A program made the translations under genes and the position numbers. 64,000 nt of DNA from Rhodospirillum sp. (GTDB lineage Bacteria > Pseudomonadota > Alphaproteobacteria > Rhodospirillales > Rhodospirillaceae), in assembly GCA_021741145.1 (NCBI GenBank), contig JAIOYK010000017.1, forward strand, positions 30,187-94,186, given 5' to 3'. Shown piece after piece: positions 25,551 through 36,020 of the stretch (position 1 is its first letter; every line of letters begins with the position of its first letter). The notes under the pieces are model-generated. The model saw only the letters and a program-made list of their open reading frames with translations, ran no database searches and was not told where the DNA came from.

Positions 25551-26330
25551 ATGGCGCATATCATTCATTTCATGTCGGATGTTATTCGGCCCGAGGTACG
25601 GATCGTGTCGGTGGACGAGTCGTCCGTCTGGTTACGGAAGGGCTTGGACGACTTCATTCGGGAACCGGGCGTCAGCCTCGCCTATGGCGGAGTCTTTACG
25701 GTCATGGCGTTTCTCCTGTTCCTGGGGTTGGACATCGCGGGGCTGGCCTCGTTGATCTTGCCTCTTGCCGCGGGGTTCATGTTGGTGGCGCCGCTGTTCG
25801 CGGTGATCTTTTACGAAGTCAGTCGCCGGGGAGAGAGTGGGCTCTATATTTCCCTGGGCGAGGCCGTTGACGCTTGCCGGGAGAAGGCCGCGCCGCTCGC
25901 GTTCGTGGGGGTTGTCCTGTTGTTGGTCATGCTGTCCTGGATGATATTGGCCATGGGCATTTTCGCCGTGTTCTACGGAGGGGCGCCCCCGCCGGTGGAG
26001 GACTTCCTTGTGAACGTGCTGACCGCGCCCCAGGCCATCCCCTTCCTGATGGTGGGAACGGCGGTGGGCGGCGTCCTGGCCACGGTGGCCTTCGCGTTGA
26101 GCGCGGTCTCCTTGCCCATGATCATGGACCAGGATGTCAGCGCGACGACCGCCATGGTCACCAGCATCGACACGGTTCTGCGGAACTGGAAGGTCATGAT
26201 TGGATGGGGCGCCACCATCGCCTTCATCTCCTTCACGGGCATGCTGTTTCTGTTCATGGGACTGGCTTTCACCATGCCGCTGATCGGGTATGCCACTTGG
26301 CACGCCTACAAGGCCCTGGTTCCCCGGTAA
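25551..26330 (+). CDS. DUF2189 integral membrane protein
   Basis: A 259-aa protein. The start ATG 25551 has GGGAGGG five bases upstream. Six or so hydrophobic helices alternate with short loops. The conserved family features are the N-terminal WLRKGLDDFIREPGVSLAYGG, then PLFAVIFYEVSRRGESG, FALSAVSLPMIMDQD and the C-terminal MPLIGYATWHAYKALV. No enzymatic motif; function unknown. It has a paralogue at 58604-59515 with the same order of motifs. Monocistronic, ending in a bidirectional terminator. Confidence 0.85.
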   Translation: MAHIIHFMSDVIRPEVRIVSVDESSVWLRKGLDDFIREPGVSLAYGGVFTVMAFLLFLGLDIAGLASLILPLAAGFMLVAPLFAVIFYEVSRRGESGLYISLGEAVDACREKAAPLAFVGVVLLLVMLSWMILAMGIFAVFYGGAPPPVEDFLVNVLTAPQAIPFLMVGTAVGGVLATVAFALSAVSLPMIMDQDVSATTAMVTSIDTVLRNWKVMIGWGATIAFISFTGMLFLFMGLAFTMPLIGYATWHAYKALVPR

Positions 26331-26370
26331 GGGGATAGCCAGAGGCGTCCCTTCGCTCGACGTGGGCTGA

Positions 26371-26413
26371 AAAAGAGCGACCGCTCTCCCTGTCCTTGGG
26401 CGGTCGCTCTTTT
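26371..26413. terminator. Bidirectional Rho-independent terminator
   Basis: A perfect 14-bp stem AAAAGAGCGACCGC / GCGGTCGCTCTTTT with a 15-nt loop. It has A- and T-tracts on both sides and serves the DUF2189 gene (plus) and the response-regulator gene (minus). Confidence 0.92.
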
Positions 26414-26434
26414 ACTCGCGGGAAGGGCGTCGCT

Positions 26435-28348
26435 CTATAGCAACCCGTTTGCCGCCGGGTCATGGCCCCGGTTCAGCAGGACGAGGATCTTTTCCTCGAG
26501 TTGTTCGGGGGGGAAGGGTTTGGCGATATACGCGGTGACCTCGTGGTCCATGGCCTTCTTGACCGTTTCCACGGTGGCCAGGGCGGTGACCATCAAAAAG
26601 GGCACCAAGGGGGCTAGGGATCGCACCTGCTTCAGGAATTCCAACCCGGACATATTGGGCATCATCCAGTCACAGATGATCAGGTCGATCTCCTGTTCCT
26701 TGCCCTTGATCCGTTGCATGGCATCCCGTCCGTCCTGGGCGATGATCACATCTTGAACCCCCATGTCGTCGAGTACCATGCGGACATAGGCAGCGGCGCT
26801 TTCCTCGTCGTCGACCACCAGCACCCGGGCGGTCCCGGCGTCGCGGAAAGAGACGCCCGCGGCACGCAGCTTGCGGGTCAACTCTTCCATGGATCCACCC
26901 GTGTCACCGGCGCCCTGCAGGTGGGCCAAGCAGTTGCGCAGGAAGTCCGGGTGGCGGGCGAACCGGCTCAGCAGATCCTTGGCTTCCGTGCCGCAGCGGC
27001 CAGGGACGAAGGCCCCCTCCGCCGCGAGGTTGAGGACCCGCATATAGGCGCGGATGTCCCGGAGCTTGTCCTTGCGCAGTTCGGTAAACAGGTGGTTGGT
27101 GCGGATCAGGTCATATTGGACCCCATCCAAGGTCTCGGTCAGGCGTTGGCGGGTGGCGTCGCCCAGGGCGGCTTGGGAGACCAACTCGGACAGTTCACCC
27201 AGGCTGGTCATCTGCTCGTCGGATTTGGGGATTTCGTCCCGGATGCGCCCGGCGAAATCCCTGTCCTCGATGGCGTCGACGATATGCTCGCCCAGGGCCC
27301 GGCGGGATTGGGCGGCCAATCCCATTTTCTGGAAGCGGAATAGGGTTCTCAACCGGTCTATGGTTCCCTTGTCCTCCATCAACTGGGCGAGACGATCACC
27401 CGTGATCAACGCCATGATCCGGTCGTCCAACAGTTTGACCGCCCGGCCCCCCCCCACCAAGCCCTTTGGGCCTTTCAGGGTTTTGGCCAATTCTCCGATG
27501 GCCAGGAGTTCGTCAAAGACATCTCTGGCACTCATTTCCCCCTCGGGATCGGGGAGGGCGACGAAGGGATCGGGGTCGGAAAGCTGGGTCAGAAGGCAGA
27601 AGGTCAAGGCCTCCTGGCATTGGGGCAGCTTCATTTCCCGCACCAGGAAGTCCAGGCGAAGAGCGAGCGGCGACCGACCGGACGCGATGACTTCCTGACC
27701 CTTGATCAGGCTCGCCAGGTCCCTCAGGGTCTCCATGCGGGAAGGGGGATTCCCCAGGAAGGTCCGCGTGACATGGGGGATTCGCAGGAAGTCCGCCAGG
27801 AAAGGATCCAGGAACAAGGCATTGTTCACATCGTCTTGGTGGGCGACCATGTCCAACACGGCCTCCGCCTTTCCAAACTCCGTGCCATGGCGTTCCGCCG
27901 CCCGAGCCACCAAGACGCCCAGCAGGGTCCGCTCCCGCTCGTCGGGCGTCGGGCCGAATTTTTTGGACAGCATGGCGAAGGTCTTGCCGTCCATTGGTAG
28001 ATTCGGCAGGTTGGACGCCGCGGCGTCCACCTGTTCCATCAGGAAATGGAGCAGGGCATCCATGATGCGTTGGCGCATGTCCACGGCCTTGGCATCCTGG
28101 CCATCGGCTTGTAAGCGGGCAATCTTGTTCTTCCAGTCCGGCAGACGGTCGTCGACGCTCAACTGGGCCAGAAGGGGAGGGCTATGGAGCAGTTCCATGG
28201 GAACCGCGGCCTGTTCACTCAGGAAGGGCTCCAGGATCCGGCGCAGGATCTGGCGGGCTTGGGGGGATTGCAAATCCGCGGGTTGCTCACAAAGGATTCC
28301 GTCGGGAAGGGACGCCGACCCTGGGGCGGTGGCGGGCGTTTCAGTCAT
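26435..28348 (-). CDS. Response regulator with large helical N-terminal domain and C-terminal receiver
   Basis: A 637-aa cytoplasmic protein. Residues 1 to ~510 are largely alpha-helical, with no recognised domain. The C-terminal ~120 residues are a receiver domain: ARVLVVDDEESAAAYV (acidic pocket), phosphoacceptor Asp in LIICDWMMPNMSGLEF, Thr in LMVTALA, and Lys in AYIAKPFPPEQ. There is no output domain downstream of the receiver, so the helical N-terminal part is the probable effector or a protein-binding scaffold. Its ATG overlaps the stop of the 1362-aa hybrid kinase (28345-28348), making that kinase the obvious partner. Confidence 0.85.
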   Translation of the reverse strand: MTETPATAPGSASLPDGILCEQPADLQSPQARQILRRILEPFLSEQAAVPMELLHSPPLLAQLSVDDRLPDWKNKIARLQADGQDAKAVDMRQRIMDALLHFLMEQVDAAASNLPNLPMDGKTFAMLSKKFGPTPDERERTLLGVLVARAAERHGTEFGKAEAVLDMVAHQDDVNNALFLDPFLADFLRIPHVTRTFLGNPPSRMETLRDLASLIKGQEVIASGRSPLALRLDFLVREMKLPQCQEALTFCLLTQLSDPDPFVALPDPEGEMSARDVFDELLAIGELAKTLKGPKGLVGGGRAVKLLDDRIMALITGDRLAQLMEDKGTIDRLRTLFRFQKMGLAAQSRRALGEHIVDAIEDRDFAGRIRDEIPKSDEQMTSLGELSELVSQAALGDATRQRLTETLDGVQYDLIRTNHLFTELRKDKLRDIRAYMRVLNLAAEGAFVPGRCGTEAKDLLSRFARHPDFLRNCLAHLQGAGDTGGSMEELTRKLRAAGVSFRDAGTARVLVVDDEESAAAYVRMVLDDMGVQDVIIAQDGRDAMQRIKGKEQEIDLIICDWMMPNMSGLEFLKQVRSLAPLVPFLMVTALATVETVKKAMDHEVTAYIAKPFPPEQLEEKILVLLNRGHDPAANGLL

Positions 28349-31300
28349 CGCGACAGCAACTCCTCGACGGTGGACAGTAGGGTTTCCGGCCGAACGGGTT
28401 TACCGAGAAGGCGGCGCCAGCGCCGATCTTCCCCTTCCGTCCAGGCCGGGTGGTTGGAATAACCGGAGATGAGGATAACCTTCAAGTCCTCGCGGTCACG
28501 GAGCACATGCTCAATCAGTTCAGGTCCCCCCAGTTCCGGCATGACGAGATCGGTGATCAGCAGGTCCACCCGATCCTTGGCGTTATTCCAAATTTCCGCG
28601 GCCTCCCGCCCATTGGTGGCGGTGAGCACCGTATAGCCATGGTCTTCCAGGACCAATTGGGCGTAACGGCGCACGGACGCCTCGTCCTCGGCCAGCAGGA
28701 TGACCGCGTCCCCCCTGGCGCTGGGCATAATATCCGGAATGTCCTCCAGGTCGTCTTCCCGGGTGCCCAGGGGAAGGTACAGGGTGAAGCGGGTCCCCAC
28801 GGCCAGGGTTGATTCGACATCCACCGCGCCTCCCGCCTGTTCGGCCATGGCGTAGACCATGGGCAGACCCAGGCCGGTCCCCTTGCCCTGTTCCTTGGTG
28901 GTGAAGAAGGGCTCAAAGACCCGGGGCAGGATGTCCTCGGGGATTCCGGTTCCGGTGTCGGAGACGGTGATCACCGCGTAGGTGGCATCCAGCAAATGGG
29001 CATGGCGTCGCCGCAGGGCCGTGGAGGGAGGCTCGATGCCAACGGTCAGGGAGATGGTGCCCCCCAGGGGCATCGCGTCCCGCGCGTTGATGCAGAGGTT
29101 GACCAACGCCTGATGGAGGCGGTCCGGATTGGCCAGAACCGTGAGGCTCTCCCCTTGCCCTTTAAGCGCAAGTTGGACCTGCTCGCCCAGGATCGGCTTG
29201 AGGAAGGCCCGAAGGTCGGCCAAGGCCTCGCCCAGGGAAACCGGCAGGATCTCCTCCGAGGAGGCGCGGCGGCTGAAATTCAGCAGTTGGGTGGTCAGCG
29301 CCGCGGCACGGTCCGAGGATTTAGTGACCTCCGCCAGGCACATGGAAACCCGGCTGGTGTTGGACAGGTCGCGGGTGGCCATGCGCGCGAATCCGCCGAT
29401 GGAGGTCAGCATATTGTTGAACTCGTGGGCGATGCCTCCGGCCAATTGGCCAACGGCATCCATTTTCTGAGCCTGCTGCAACGCTAGTTCGGCCTGTTTG
29501 CGGTCGGTGATGACCTCGGCGAACATCATGATGCCGCCCACGGATCCATCCCCCCGGAACCAGGGGTGTTCTTGACGGCGCAACCAAACGGTTTTACCCC
29601 CCAGTTCCAGGCAGATTTCGTCGTGGTCGATGACGGCCCCGGTCAGGGCCCGGTTGTAGTCGGCCCACCAGTCATCGGGGATGTCGGGCAGGATATCATG
29701 GTGGCGTTCGCCTATGATGGTCCGGCCTTCGAGTCTGAAATCCCGGATCCACCGCCGACTGACCCGCAGATACCGCATGTCCCGGTCCACCATGGCCACC
29801 GCGGCCGGGGTGTATTCCACGAAGGTGCGCAGGAGTGCCTCACCTTCCCGGGCGGAGATGGCCGCCCGCTGGCGGACCAATTCGGCCTCGGTCCGCGCGG
29901 TGAAGACGGGCAGCAGCTCCTGGGCCCAGGCGAGGTTTTCCATGGGGTGGGTGCCCAGGGCGGCCAGGATGCCGACGATTGACCCATCGTCGTCCCTGAG
30001 GACTTGGGCCATAAGGCTTTCCATGGGCAGGTCGTCCAGGGCCAGGATCGCCAGGGGGTCCCGATCAAAGCGGTGGGCGGCGTCCCGGCTTTCGATCACC
30101 AAGCCGTCCTTTAGGATGCGCTCAACCAGGGGGCCGGACAAACTCGGTCCAGACCAGGGCAAGGCCAATCCGTCGCGGGTCACCCTGGCCAGAACCCGCA
30201 GTCCGGGGTCGTCCAGGCTCCGTTCGGCGATGATGACGCGGTCCATGTCCAGGGCGGTGGCCAAGCCTTTGCCCAATTGCATCAGGATATCACCTTCTTC
30301 CCCTCGGCCATTGAGTCCCTCTCTTGAGGACGAGGCGGCAAGGTTCGCGAGCACCCGCTGCTGCCGTTTCAGGTCGGAAATATCGGACAGGGTCATCACA
30401 TGGCCGTTATCGGGAAGGCGGGACAGGTGGTTTTCCAGGACCCGTCCGTTGGGCAGGGTGATTTCGCTGACCCGGGGAATGCCGAAGGAGTGATCTCTCA
30501 GGGTCGAATCCTCGGTCAGGTGATTGTCCAGGGAGGCCATGGTCACGCCACGCTCCCGGTCATAGGCGAGGATCTCCGCCATGGCACACCCCTTCCGGCA
30601 GAGGTCCTTCGGATAGCCCATCAGGTCGTGAAGGCGCGGGTTGAAGGCTTTCAGGCGCCTGTCTGGACCGAAGACGGCGATACCCTGGTCCATGGCCCCG
30701 AAGGTGGCTTCCAGCAAGGCGGTCTGATTGACCAATCGGTCTGTCTTTGTTTTCAACTCGGTAATGTCCATCAACACCTTTACGATGCCGCCCCCCCGAG
30801 TGGAATGCTCACTGATCCGATACCAGCGGCCATTGGACAGCCGGCAGTCGGTGACGCCGCCATCCCGGTGCCGCTTGAGACGCAGGTCCAGCCATCCCCT
30901 GAGGGCGTTCTCGTCACGGATATCCTCACCCTTGGCCGCGATCCGCAACAAGTCCTCGAAGGTCACACCCGGAACCAGGTGCGCGGCCAGGAGGGGATAG
31001 GCGCGCCGGTATTGTTCATTGACCACCACCAGCTGGCCGTCCGGGGCGAACAGAATGAAACCTTCCGAGATGCTGCCGACAGCGTCGACGAGCAGATCGC
31101 GCATGGCCTGGACGTTGTCGCTGGCTTGCAGTTCCTGGGTCACGTCGATGCCCGACCCTCGGAAGCCGACGAAGACGCCACCCTCGTGGACGGGCCGTCC
31201 GCTGATCCGGAAATGGTGCCGCCTCCCGTCGGACAGGGTCGTCGTCAGGTTCAGGTCCCTGAAGGCCTTATGGTTGACCAGGTTGGCCGTGCAGATGTCC

Positions 31301-32433
31301 AGCCAATCCTCCTGATCCAGGTTGCGCAGGCACAGGTTGCGGAAGGACCTCCCCAGGATGGCCTCCTGGTCCTCCCGGGGCAGATGTTCCAGGCGGGGGG
31401 AAATGTAGGTGTATTCCAAGTCACCATTGGTTTCCCAGAACCAGTCGGAGGAGGATTCGGCAAAATCCCGGAAGCGGACTTCGCTCACCGCCAACTCCCG
31501 GGCGGATCTGTCAAGGGCGGTCACGTATTCCCGTTGCCGCAGCCAGACCAGATATGCCGAGAAGGAGAGAAGCACAAGGACCGAGAGCAAGCTCCAGGCC
31601 AATTGGGTCAGGGGGTGAAGGGAAAGGGTGTCCGACCAGATTAAGGTGCCGATGTGCTCGCCCCCGGGGCCTCTCAGGGGAAGCGTTGAGTCCAATTGGG
31701 GATCGGTTTCGGAAATGCGGACAAACGGGGCGATATCGTGCCCCTGGATCGCGCCCCGGGCCAATCCCTCCAGGTCAAGCAGGCGGGCGGCCCCAACGAA
31801 TGTCCCGTCGGCTCGTCGAGCCTGGGCAAGGGTGATGACCTGTCCATCAAGGAGTTGGAACCCGCTGGTGGGCTTGGTTCGATCCGCCGAAATGTCGCCT
31901 TCGAGGGTGTCTTTCAGGGCGGTGGCTTCCGGCGTGAGCAAGACCTGGAAAACGCGGCCAGAGGACGTGGCCCGCCAAAGGGCATCCAGGTCCAACTCGG
32001 AGAGCGTTTCAGGGTGGGATCCCAGGTTGGGCATCCGCGACAACAGGCGGACAACCGTCTCCAGGTTGCCCTTTTCCTGGGACAGGGCGACTTCCAGGTG
32101 GGTGCGAATATTTATGGTTTCGCCGATGCCGCGGCGGCGCAGACTGTCCGCGGTCACCAAGACGATCAAGACCAGGGACCCAAAGGCCAGGGCGAGAAGG
32201 CCGGTATAGAGTCCGTGTGACAGGCGCGGCGTCCAAAGGATCCTCCGGCCGAAAAAGGGGCCACGATCATCTGACTTTCGCGACGCGGCGGCGCCGGTGG
32301 CAGTCCGTTTGCTCAAGTCGTGCAACCCCCTGCGCCAATGTCGCGCGCGCGGACCCGTTTTGGCCCTTTCTGCCCGCAAAGCATAGGACCGAATGGGAAG
32401 GCTGCTCAAGGGGGGGGGCGCTGGTTCACTCAA
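28345..32433 (-). CDS. Membrane hybrid histidine kinase with four PAS, GAF and receiver domains
   Basis: A 1362-aa protein. TM1 is near residues 75-95 and TM2 near 280-300, enclosing a ~185-residue periplasmic sensor. In the cytoplasm come PAS1 (~320-440), PAS2 (~445-565), PAS3 (~570-695), a GAF-like region (~705-865), PAS4 (~870-990), HisKA with [17 protein letters not shown], and HATPase ([42 protein letters not shown]). The C-terminal receiver has [12 protein letters not shown] and ISGYSNHP. The HEFNN-type H-box is the NtrB-like class. The ~70-residue cytoplasmic N-terminus is Arg/Pro-rich and the start may lie further downstream. Co-translated with the response regulator below it. Confidence 0.9.
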   Translation of the reverse strand: MSEPAPPPLSSLPIRSYALRAERAKTGPRARHWRRGLHDLSKRTATGAAASRKSDDRGPFFGRRILWTPRLSHGLYTGLLALAFGSLVLIVLVTADSLRRRGIGETINIRTHLEVALSQEKGNLETVVRLLSRMPNLGSHPETLSELDLDALWRATSSGRVFQVLLTPEATALKDTLEGDISADRTKPTSGFQLLDGQVITLAQARRADGTFVGAARLLDLEGLARGAIQGHDIAPFVRISETDPQLDSTLPLRGPGGEHIGTLIWSDTLSLHPLTQLAWSLLSVLVLLSFSAYLVWLRQREYVTALDRSARELAVSEVRFRDFAESSSDWFWETNGDLEYTYISPRLEHLPREDQEAILGRSFRNLCLRNLDQEDWLDICTANLVNHKAFRDLNLTTTLSDGRRHHFRISGRPVHEGGVFVGFRGSGIDVTQELQASDNVQAMRDLLVDAVGSISEGFILFAPDGQLVVVNEQYRRAYPLLAAHLVPGVTFEDLLRIAAKGEDIRDENALRGWLDLRLKRHRDGGVTDCRLSNGRWYRISEHSTRGGGIVKVLMDITELKTKTDRLVNQTALLEATFGAMDQGIAVFGPDRRLKAFNPRLHDLMGYPKDLCRKGCAMAEILAYDRERGVTMASLDNHLTEDSTLRDHSFGIPRVSEITLPNGRVLENHLSRLPDNGHVMTLSDISDLKRQQRVLANLAASSSREGLNGRGEEGDILMQLGKGLATALDMDRVIIAERSLDDPGLRVLARVTRDGLALPWSGPSLSGPLVERILKDGLVIESRDAAHRFDRDPLAILALDDLPMESLMAQVLRDDDGSIVGILAALGTHPMENLAWAQELLPVFTARTEAELVRQRAAISAREGEALLRTFVEYTPAAVAMVDRDMRYLRVSRRWIRDFRLEGRTIIGERHHDILPDIPDDWWADYNRALTGAVIDHDEICLELGGKTVWLRRQEHPWFRGDGSVGGIMMFAEVITDRKQAELALQQAQKMDAVGQLAGGIAHEFNNMLTSIGGFARMATRDLSNTSRVSMCLAEVTKSSDRAAALTTQLLNFSRRASSEEILPVSLGEALADLRAFLKPILGEQVQLALKGQGESLTVLANPDRLHQALVNLCINARDAMPLGGTISLTVGIEPPSTALRRRHAHLLDATYAVITVSDTGTGIPEDILPRVFEPFFTTKEQGKGTGLGLPMVYAMAEQAGGAVDVESTLAVGTRFTLYLPLGTREDDLEDIPDIMPSARGDAVILLAEDEASVRRYAQLVLEDHGYTVLTATNGREAAEIWNNAKDRVDLLITDLVMPELGGPELIEHVLRDREDLKVILISGYSNHPAWTEGEDRRWRRLLGKPVRPETLLSTVEELLSR

Positions 32434-32490
32434 ATAGACGAACGGAGCCAGGAATAACCGGCCTTTTATCGTGAAGGCGGAAGGATATTC

Positions 32491-34740
32491 TCAGGTGATC
32501 GGGGACTCATGGTCGGAGTCAAGTGCCGGAAAGTGGGTTTCGATCACCTGTCGCAGGGTTCTCTTGAGAACGGGCTTGGCGATGTAGTCGTCCATCCCAG
32601 CCTCCAGACACCGGTCCTTGTCGCCTTGCATGGCATTGGCGGTCATGGCGATGATCGGGAGGGCGCCCCGCGCTCCGGGGAGGCTCCGGATAGCCTTGGT
32701 GGCGGCAAGTCCATCCATTTCGGGCATTTGCATGTCCATGAAAACCAGGTCGTAGTCCCCTTGGCGCACGGCCTTGACAGCCTCGAGCCCGTTCCCCGCC
32801 ACGTCGACCGCATGTCCCAACTTGCCAAGAAGACCGACGGCGACCTGCTGGTTGATCAGGTTGTCCTCCACGACGAGGATGCGCAACCTTCGCTTCGGGG
32901 GATTGGTGGACGGGGACGCGGGGATCGGTGACGAAGGCGCGCTTTCCTGGGAGGAGGCACGGCCGTGGATCAGATCAACGACGGCGTCGTGGAGCGTGGA
33001 TGGCTTGACGGGCTTCGTGAGAACCCGGTCGAAGGGGGAGGGTCTGGCCGCGCTTTCGGGATCTTCCAAGGCAACAGGGGATAGGGCGATGATTCGGGCT
33101 CCTTTGAAGGGAGACCCCTCGTCCGGTTGGAATATGGTCTTTCCCAAGCCATCCCCAGTGTCAAATAGGACAAGGTCGAAGGATTCGGCTTCCGCGAGGG
33201 CTTGTCCCGTCGCCAGGGAGTCCGCGACCGTGATTCTCATGCCCCAGTCGGAAAGCATGTTTGAATAGATTGGCAGGCTGACGGAATCGCCGCTGATCAC
33301 CAAGCCCTCAAGGGGTCTGGCGAGGCCTTCAAAATCGGCCCTGGCGGTGATCGTTCTTGCCTCGAGCTTGGTCCCGCTCCGTTGTAAGGGCAGTTCGAAC
33401 CAGAAGGTGCTTCCCTGTCCGTCCTGGCTGTCGAAGCCGATTCGTCCCCCCATGAGATTGACAATTTGACGGCTGATGGCCAAGCCAAGACCGGTCCCCT
33501 CATGGCGGCGAGAGATAGAGGAGTCGACCTGACTGAAGCCGAGGAAAAGGATGTTCTTCTTATCGTCGGGAATGCCGACGCCCGAATCCCGGATCTCGAA
33601 ACGAAGGTGCTTCGTCACCGCGTTCGCGGAAACGAAGACCGCGACGGATCCTCTGTCTGTGAATTTGACCGCGTTCCCCGTCAGGTTCAGGAGAACCTGA
33701 CGCAGGCGTCCCGGGTCACCGTGGTAGGTTCCGCGCAGGTCCTCGGGCAGGAAGTGGATCAATTCGATGGCCTTTGACAGTGCCCGCGGGGAAAGAATCT
33801 CCATGACTCCCTCCAGGACTTCTCGCAATTCGAAGTCCCTGGCATCAAACGCGAGGCGTCCAGCCTCCATTTTCGAGAAATCGAGGATGTCGTTGATGAC
33901 CGCGAGCAAGGATTCCGCCGCGTCGCGTATGGTGTGCGCGTATTGCCGTTGTACCCGGTTCAGGGAAGTACCGATCAACAGATCGGTCATGCCGATCACG
34001 CCATTCATGGGGGTGCGGATTTCGTGGCTCATGTTGGCCAGAAAAGTGGACTTCGCCCGGTCGGCCTTTTGTGCCTCTTCTCGGGCCAGATCGAGATCCC
34101 GGTTCTGAGAGGTCAGGCGTTGGGTCGCCTTTTCCAGCTTCACCTTTTGGGCGACGATGAGGCTCGTGAAGATCAGCAGGATGGTGATCAGGGTACAGGT
34201 GGCGACGATGCCGGTGATTTGCTGATTGTAGAGAAGGGTACGGATGGCCGCCGTCTGCTTGGACTGTTGCCGGACGGTTTCCGAGGCGATCTGACTTAAA
34301 TGACCCTCGACCCTGCCATACGTCTCCAGGATCGACAGGCCCTGGTCTTGGAAGGTGCCATCGGCGATGGCGGCGTCAAAATCGCCGATCATTCCGTCGA
34401 TATCGGCCAGCACCTGGGTAAAGGAGGGAAGATCCTTTAGAACGGCGCCGACACGGCCTTGGCTGACGATGTTGGCCCGGCTGGCGAAGAGATTGAGATG
34501 GAATATCGCCTCGTCGACGGACCCATGGCTCAGGCTCATGGGTTGGAGTGTCTTGCTGAAGCGGTGGTATTCGGTTTGGAGTTGGTAGACCGCCCAGGCG
34601 ACATTGTCTTCGGCCTTGTGTTCGATTTCCCGCAGGGTGACCACGGTGATATAGACCGAACGACAGGCGAAGCCCAGGCAGAGCGCGAATGCGAGGATGC
34701 CCAGGAATGTCAGGACGCGGTTGCCCGACCAGCGCGCCAT
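32491..34740 (-). CDS. Membrane hybrid histidine kinase with tandem receiver domains
   Basis: A 749-aa protein. TM1 is at ~8-28, a helical periplasmic sensor of ~145 residues follows, and TM2 is at ~176-197 ([20 protein letters not shown]). HisKA has [20 protein letters not shown] and the ATPase domain has [19 protein letters not shown] and [10 protein letters not shown] degenerate receiver ([11 protein letters not shown]) follows, then a canonical one with [23 protein letters not shown] and AKPVLKRT. The architecture resembles BarA-type kinases without Hpt, so a separate phosphotransfer protein is needed. It begins two bases after the second SUOX-fold gene, so all three are one operon. Confidence 0.9.
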   Translation of the reverse strand: MARWSGNRVLTFLGILAFALCLGFACRSVYITVVTLREIEHKAEDNVAWAVYQLQTEYHRFSKTLQPMSLSHGSVDEAIFHLNLFASRANIVSQGRVGAVLKDLPSFTQVLADIDGMIGDFDAAIADGTFQDQGLSILETYGRVEGHLSQIASETVRQQSKQTAAIRTLLYNQQITGIVATCTLITILLIFTSLIVAQKVKLEKATQRLTSQNRDLDLAREEAQKADRAKSTFLANMSHEIRTPMNGVIGMTDLLIGTSLNRVQRQYAHTIRDAAESLLAVINDILDFSKMEAGRLAFDARDFELREVLEGVMEILSPRALSKAIELIHFLPEDLRGTYHGDPGRLRQVLLNLTGNAVKFTDRGSVAVFVSANAVTKHLRFEIRDSGVGIPDDKKNILFLGFSQVDSSISRRHEGTGLGLAISRQIVNLMGGRIGFDSQDGQGSTFWFELPLQRSGTKLEARTITARADFEGLARPLEGLVISGDSVSLPIYSNMLSDWGMRITVADSLATGQALAEAESFDLVLFDTGDGLGKTIFQPDEGSPFKGARIIALSPVALEDPESAARPSPFDRVLTKPVKPSTLHDAVVDLIHGRASSQESAPSSPIPASPSTNPPKRRLRILVVEDNLINQQVAVGLLGKLGHAVDVAGNGLEAVKAVRQGDYDLVFMDMQMPEMDGLAATKAIRSLPGARGALPIIAMTANAMQGDKDRCLEAGMDDYIAKPVLKRTLRQVIETHFPALDSDHESPIT

Positions 34741-34742
34741 GT

Positions 34743-35234
34743 CTATCGAACCTCAAGTCTCACGACCTGCCAAACGGCGCGAAAATACCATTCGTCGTTT
34801 CGTATGGCGGGGGTGTCGTCAAAGGGGAAGAGAAGCCAAATGGGCCCTTGCTCGCGGAACGGCATGGACGCTCCGTTCCGGGTGGTCGCCAGGATTGGCT
34901 GATATTTTTCCCCTTCGGACCAGGAGTAGTCCGCGCGATAGCCATCCGCCCCGACCGCGGTGATGGTCGCGCCGGTAAGGCCCAGGCGCTTCAGGACCTC
35001 ATGGACCAGGGGACCGGAATAGGTCGCGCGCTCCGTCCAGGGTGTCGTGGTGGTGATCTCCGTTTGGACGAAGGAGTTCAGCTCTGAAAGATCCAGGATG
35101 TGGACGTCTGGATCGGGGCCGACGATTTCCAGGGTCGTCGGACCCTCGGCGAGGGCGGAATGTGGACCAGGAAGGGTGAGACCGAGCAGCAGGGCCAATC
35201 CCGCCAGTCGCCACAACCATCGAAACCGTGTCAT
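34743..35234 (-). CDS. Small periplasmic sulfite-oxidase-fold protein without cysteine (copy 2)
   Basis: A 163-aa protein with a signal peptide ([27 protein letters not shown]). The mature part matches the short oxidoreductase molybdopterin-binding fold found alone in alphaproteobacteria: [73 protein letters not shown]. There is no cysteine anywhere, so the Mo-ligating Cys of sulfite oxidases is missing and catalysis with Mo is unlikely. Its ATG overlaps the stop of the paralogue upstream (35231-35234) and its stop is two bases before the hybrid kinase. A role as periplasmic ligand-binding partner of that kinase is the natural inference. Confidence 0.75.
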   Translation of the reverse strand: MTRFRWLWRLAGLALLLGLTLPGPHSALAEGPTTLEIVGPDPDVHILDLSELNSFVQTEITTTTPWTERATYSGPLVHEVLKRLGLTGATITAVGADGYRADYSWSEGEKYQPILATTRNGASMPFREQGPIWLLFPFDDTPAIRNDEWYFRAVWQVVRLEVR

Positions 35235-35752
35235 TGGATATCCAGGGATTTCAATTGCCAGATGCTTCTATTATAAATGGTTTCTCGCCATAGATCCTTA
35301 TCCTTGTCGAAGGGGTAGACCACGAAAAACGGCCCCTTGTCGCGAATGGACATGGGGGCGCCGTCTTCCTTATAGGCAACGATCACGGGCCATTTGGAGG
35401 CATCCTCCAGAGGGATTTCGGTTTGGAAATCGTTCAGGGCGGTGGCGACGATCACTGTCCCATGGGCGCCGACGTGGTCCAGCAGGGCCTGAAGGGAGAC
35501 GCCTTCAAAGCTGCGTGGCCCATCATGCCAGGGAGTCGCCGTCACCGTCTTGGAAACGCCGAGGGCTTCCAGGTCGGCGATGGAAAGAACGCGCGGGTTG
35601 GGTGGGTCGATCAGCCCGGAAACGGTCAGGTCCAGGCCATCCCCGGCCAAGGCTTGGGCCGCGTTTAGGGATAGGGCGGCCATAAGACAGGCCAATCCCC
35701 CCAAGATGGGTCGGAGAAGGGATCGGGCCACGGGCCATGGGCAGGGGGGCAT
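35231..35752 (-). CDS. Small periplasmic sulfite-oxidase-fold protein (copy 1)
   Basis: A 173-aa protein from ATG 35752, chosen because GAGGAG lies ten bases upstream and a signal peptide follows directly (LLRPILGGLACLMAALSLNA, cleavage near ALA|GDG). The upstream-extended frame is not credible. The mature domain is homologous to copy 2: LSIADLEALG, PRSFEGVSLQALLDHVGA, IVATALNDFQTEIPLED, VIVAYKEDGAPMSIRDKGPFFVVYPFD, then YNRSIWQLKSL. No cysteine remains after signal-peptide removal. First gene of the operon with copy 2 and the 749-aa hybrid kinase. Confidence 0.75.
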   Translation of the reverse strand: MPPCPWPVARSLLRPILGGLACLMAALSLNAAQALAGDGLDLTVSGLIDPPNPRVLSIADLEALGVSKTVTATPWHDGPRSFEGVSLQALLDHVGAHGTVIVATALNDFQTEIPLEDASKWPVIVAYKEDGAPMSIRDKGPFFVVYPFDKDKDLWRETIYNRSIWQLKSLDIQ

Positions 35753-36020
35753 CTGTTTGGATCTCCTCGTGTGGGGTTCCGCTTCGCTGCCGTCTCTCCC
35801 GGGAGTCTTGGATCCCCCTGTCAAATGGAGGACTATGGATATGTGGAGTGGACGGTCTGGCGCCGGTGCGATAACCGGTTGGGCCGTCGCCGTTCCCACG
35901 GACCCAACCCAGCCATCGCGTCTATTCATTTTACGATAAAAGGTGAGGTTCTCCTAGTCGGAAGGGTGTACGTGGAGAAGGGGATGCCTCCAAGGATGTT
36001 CCGTCCGCCCGATTGGGAGG

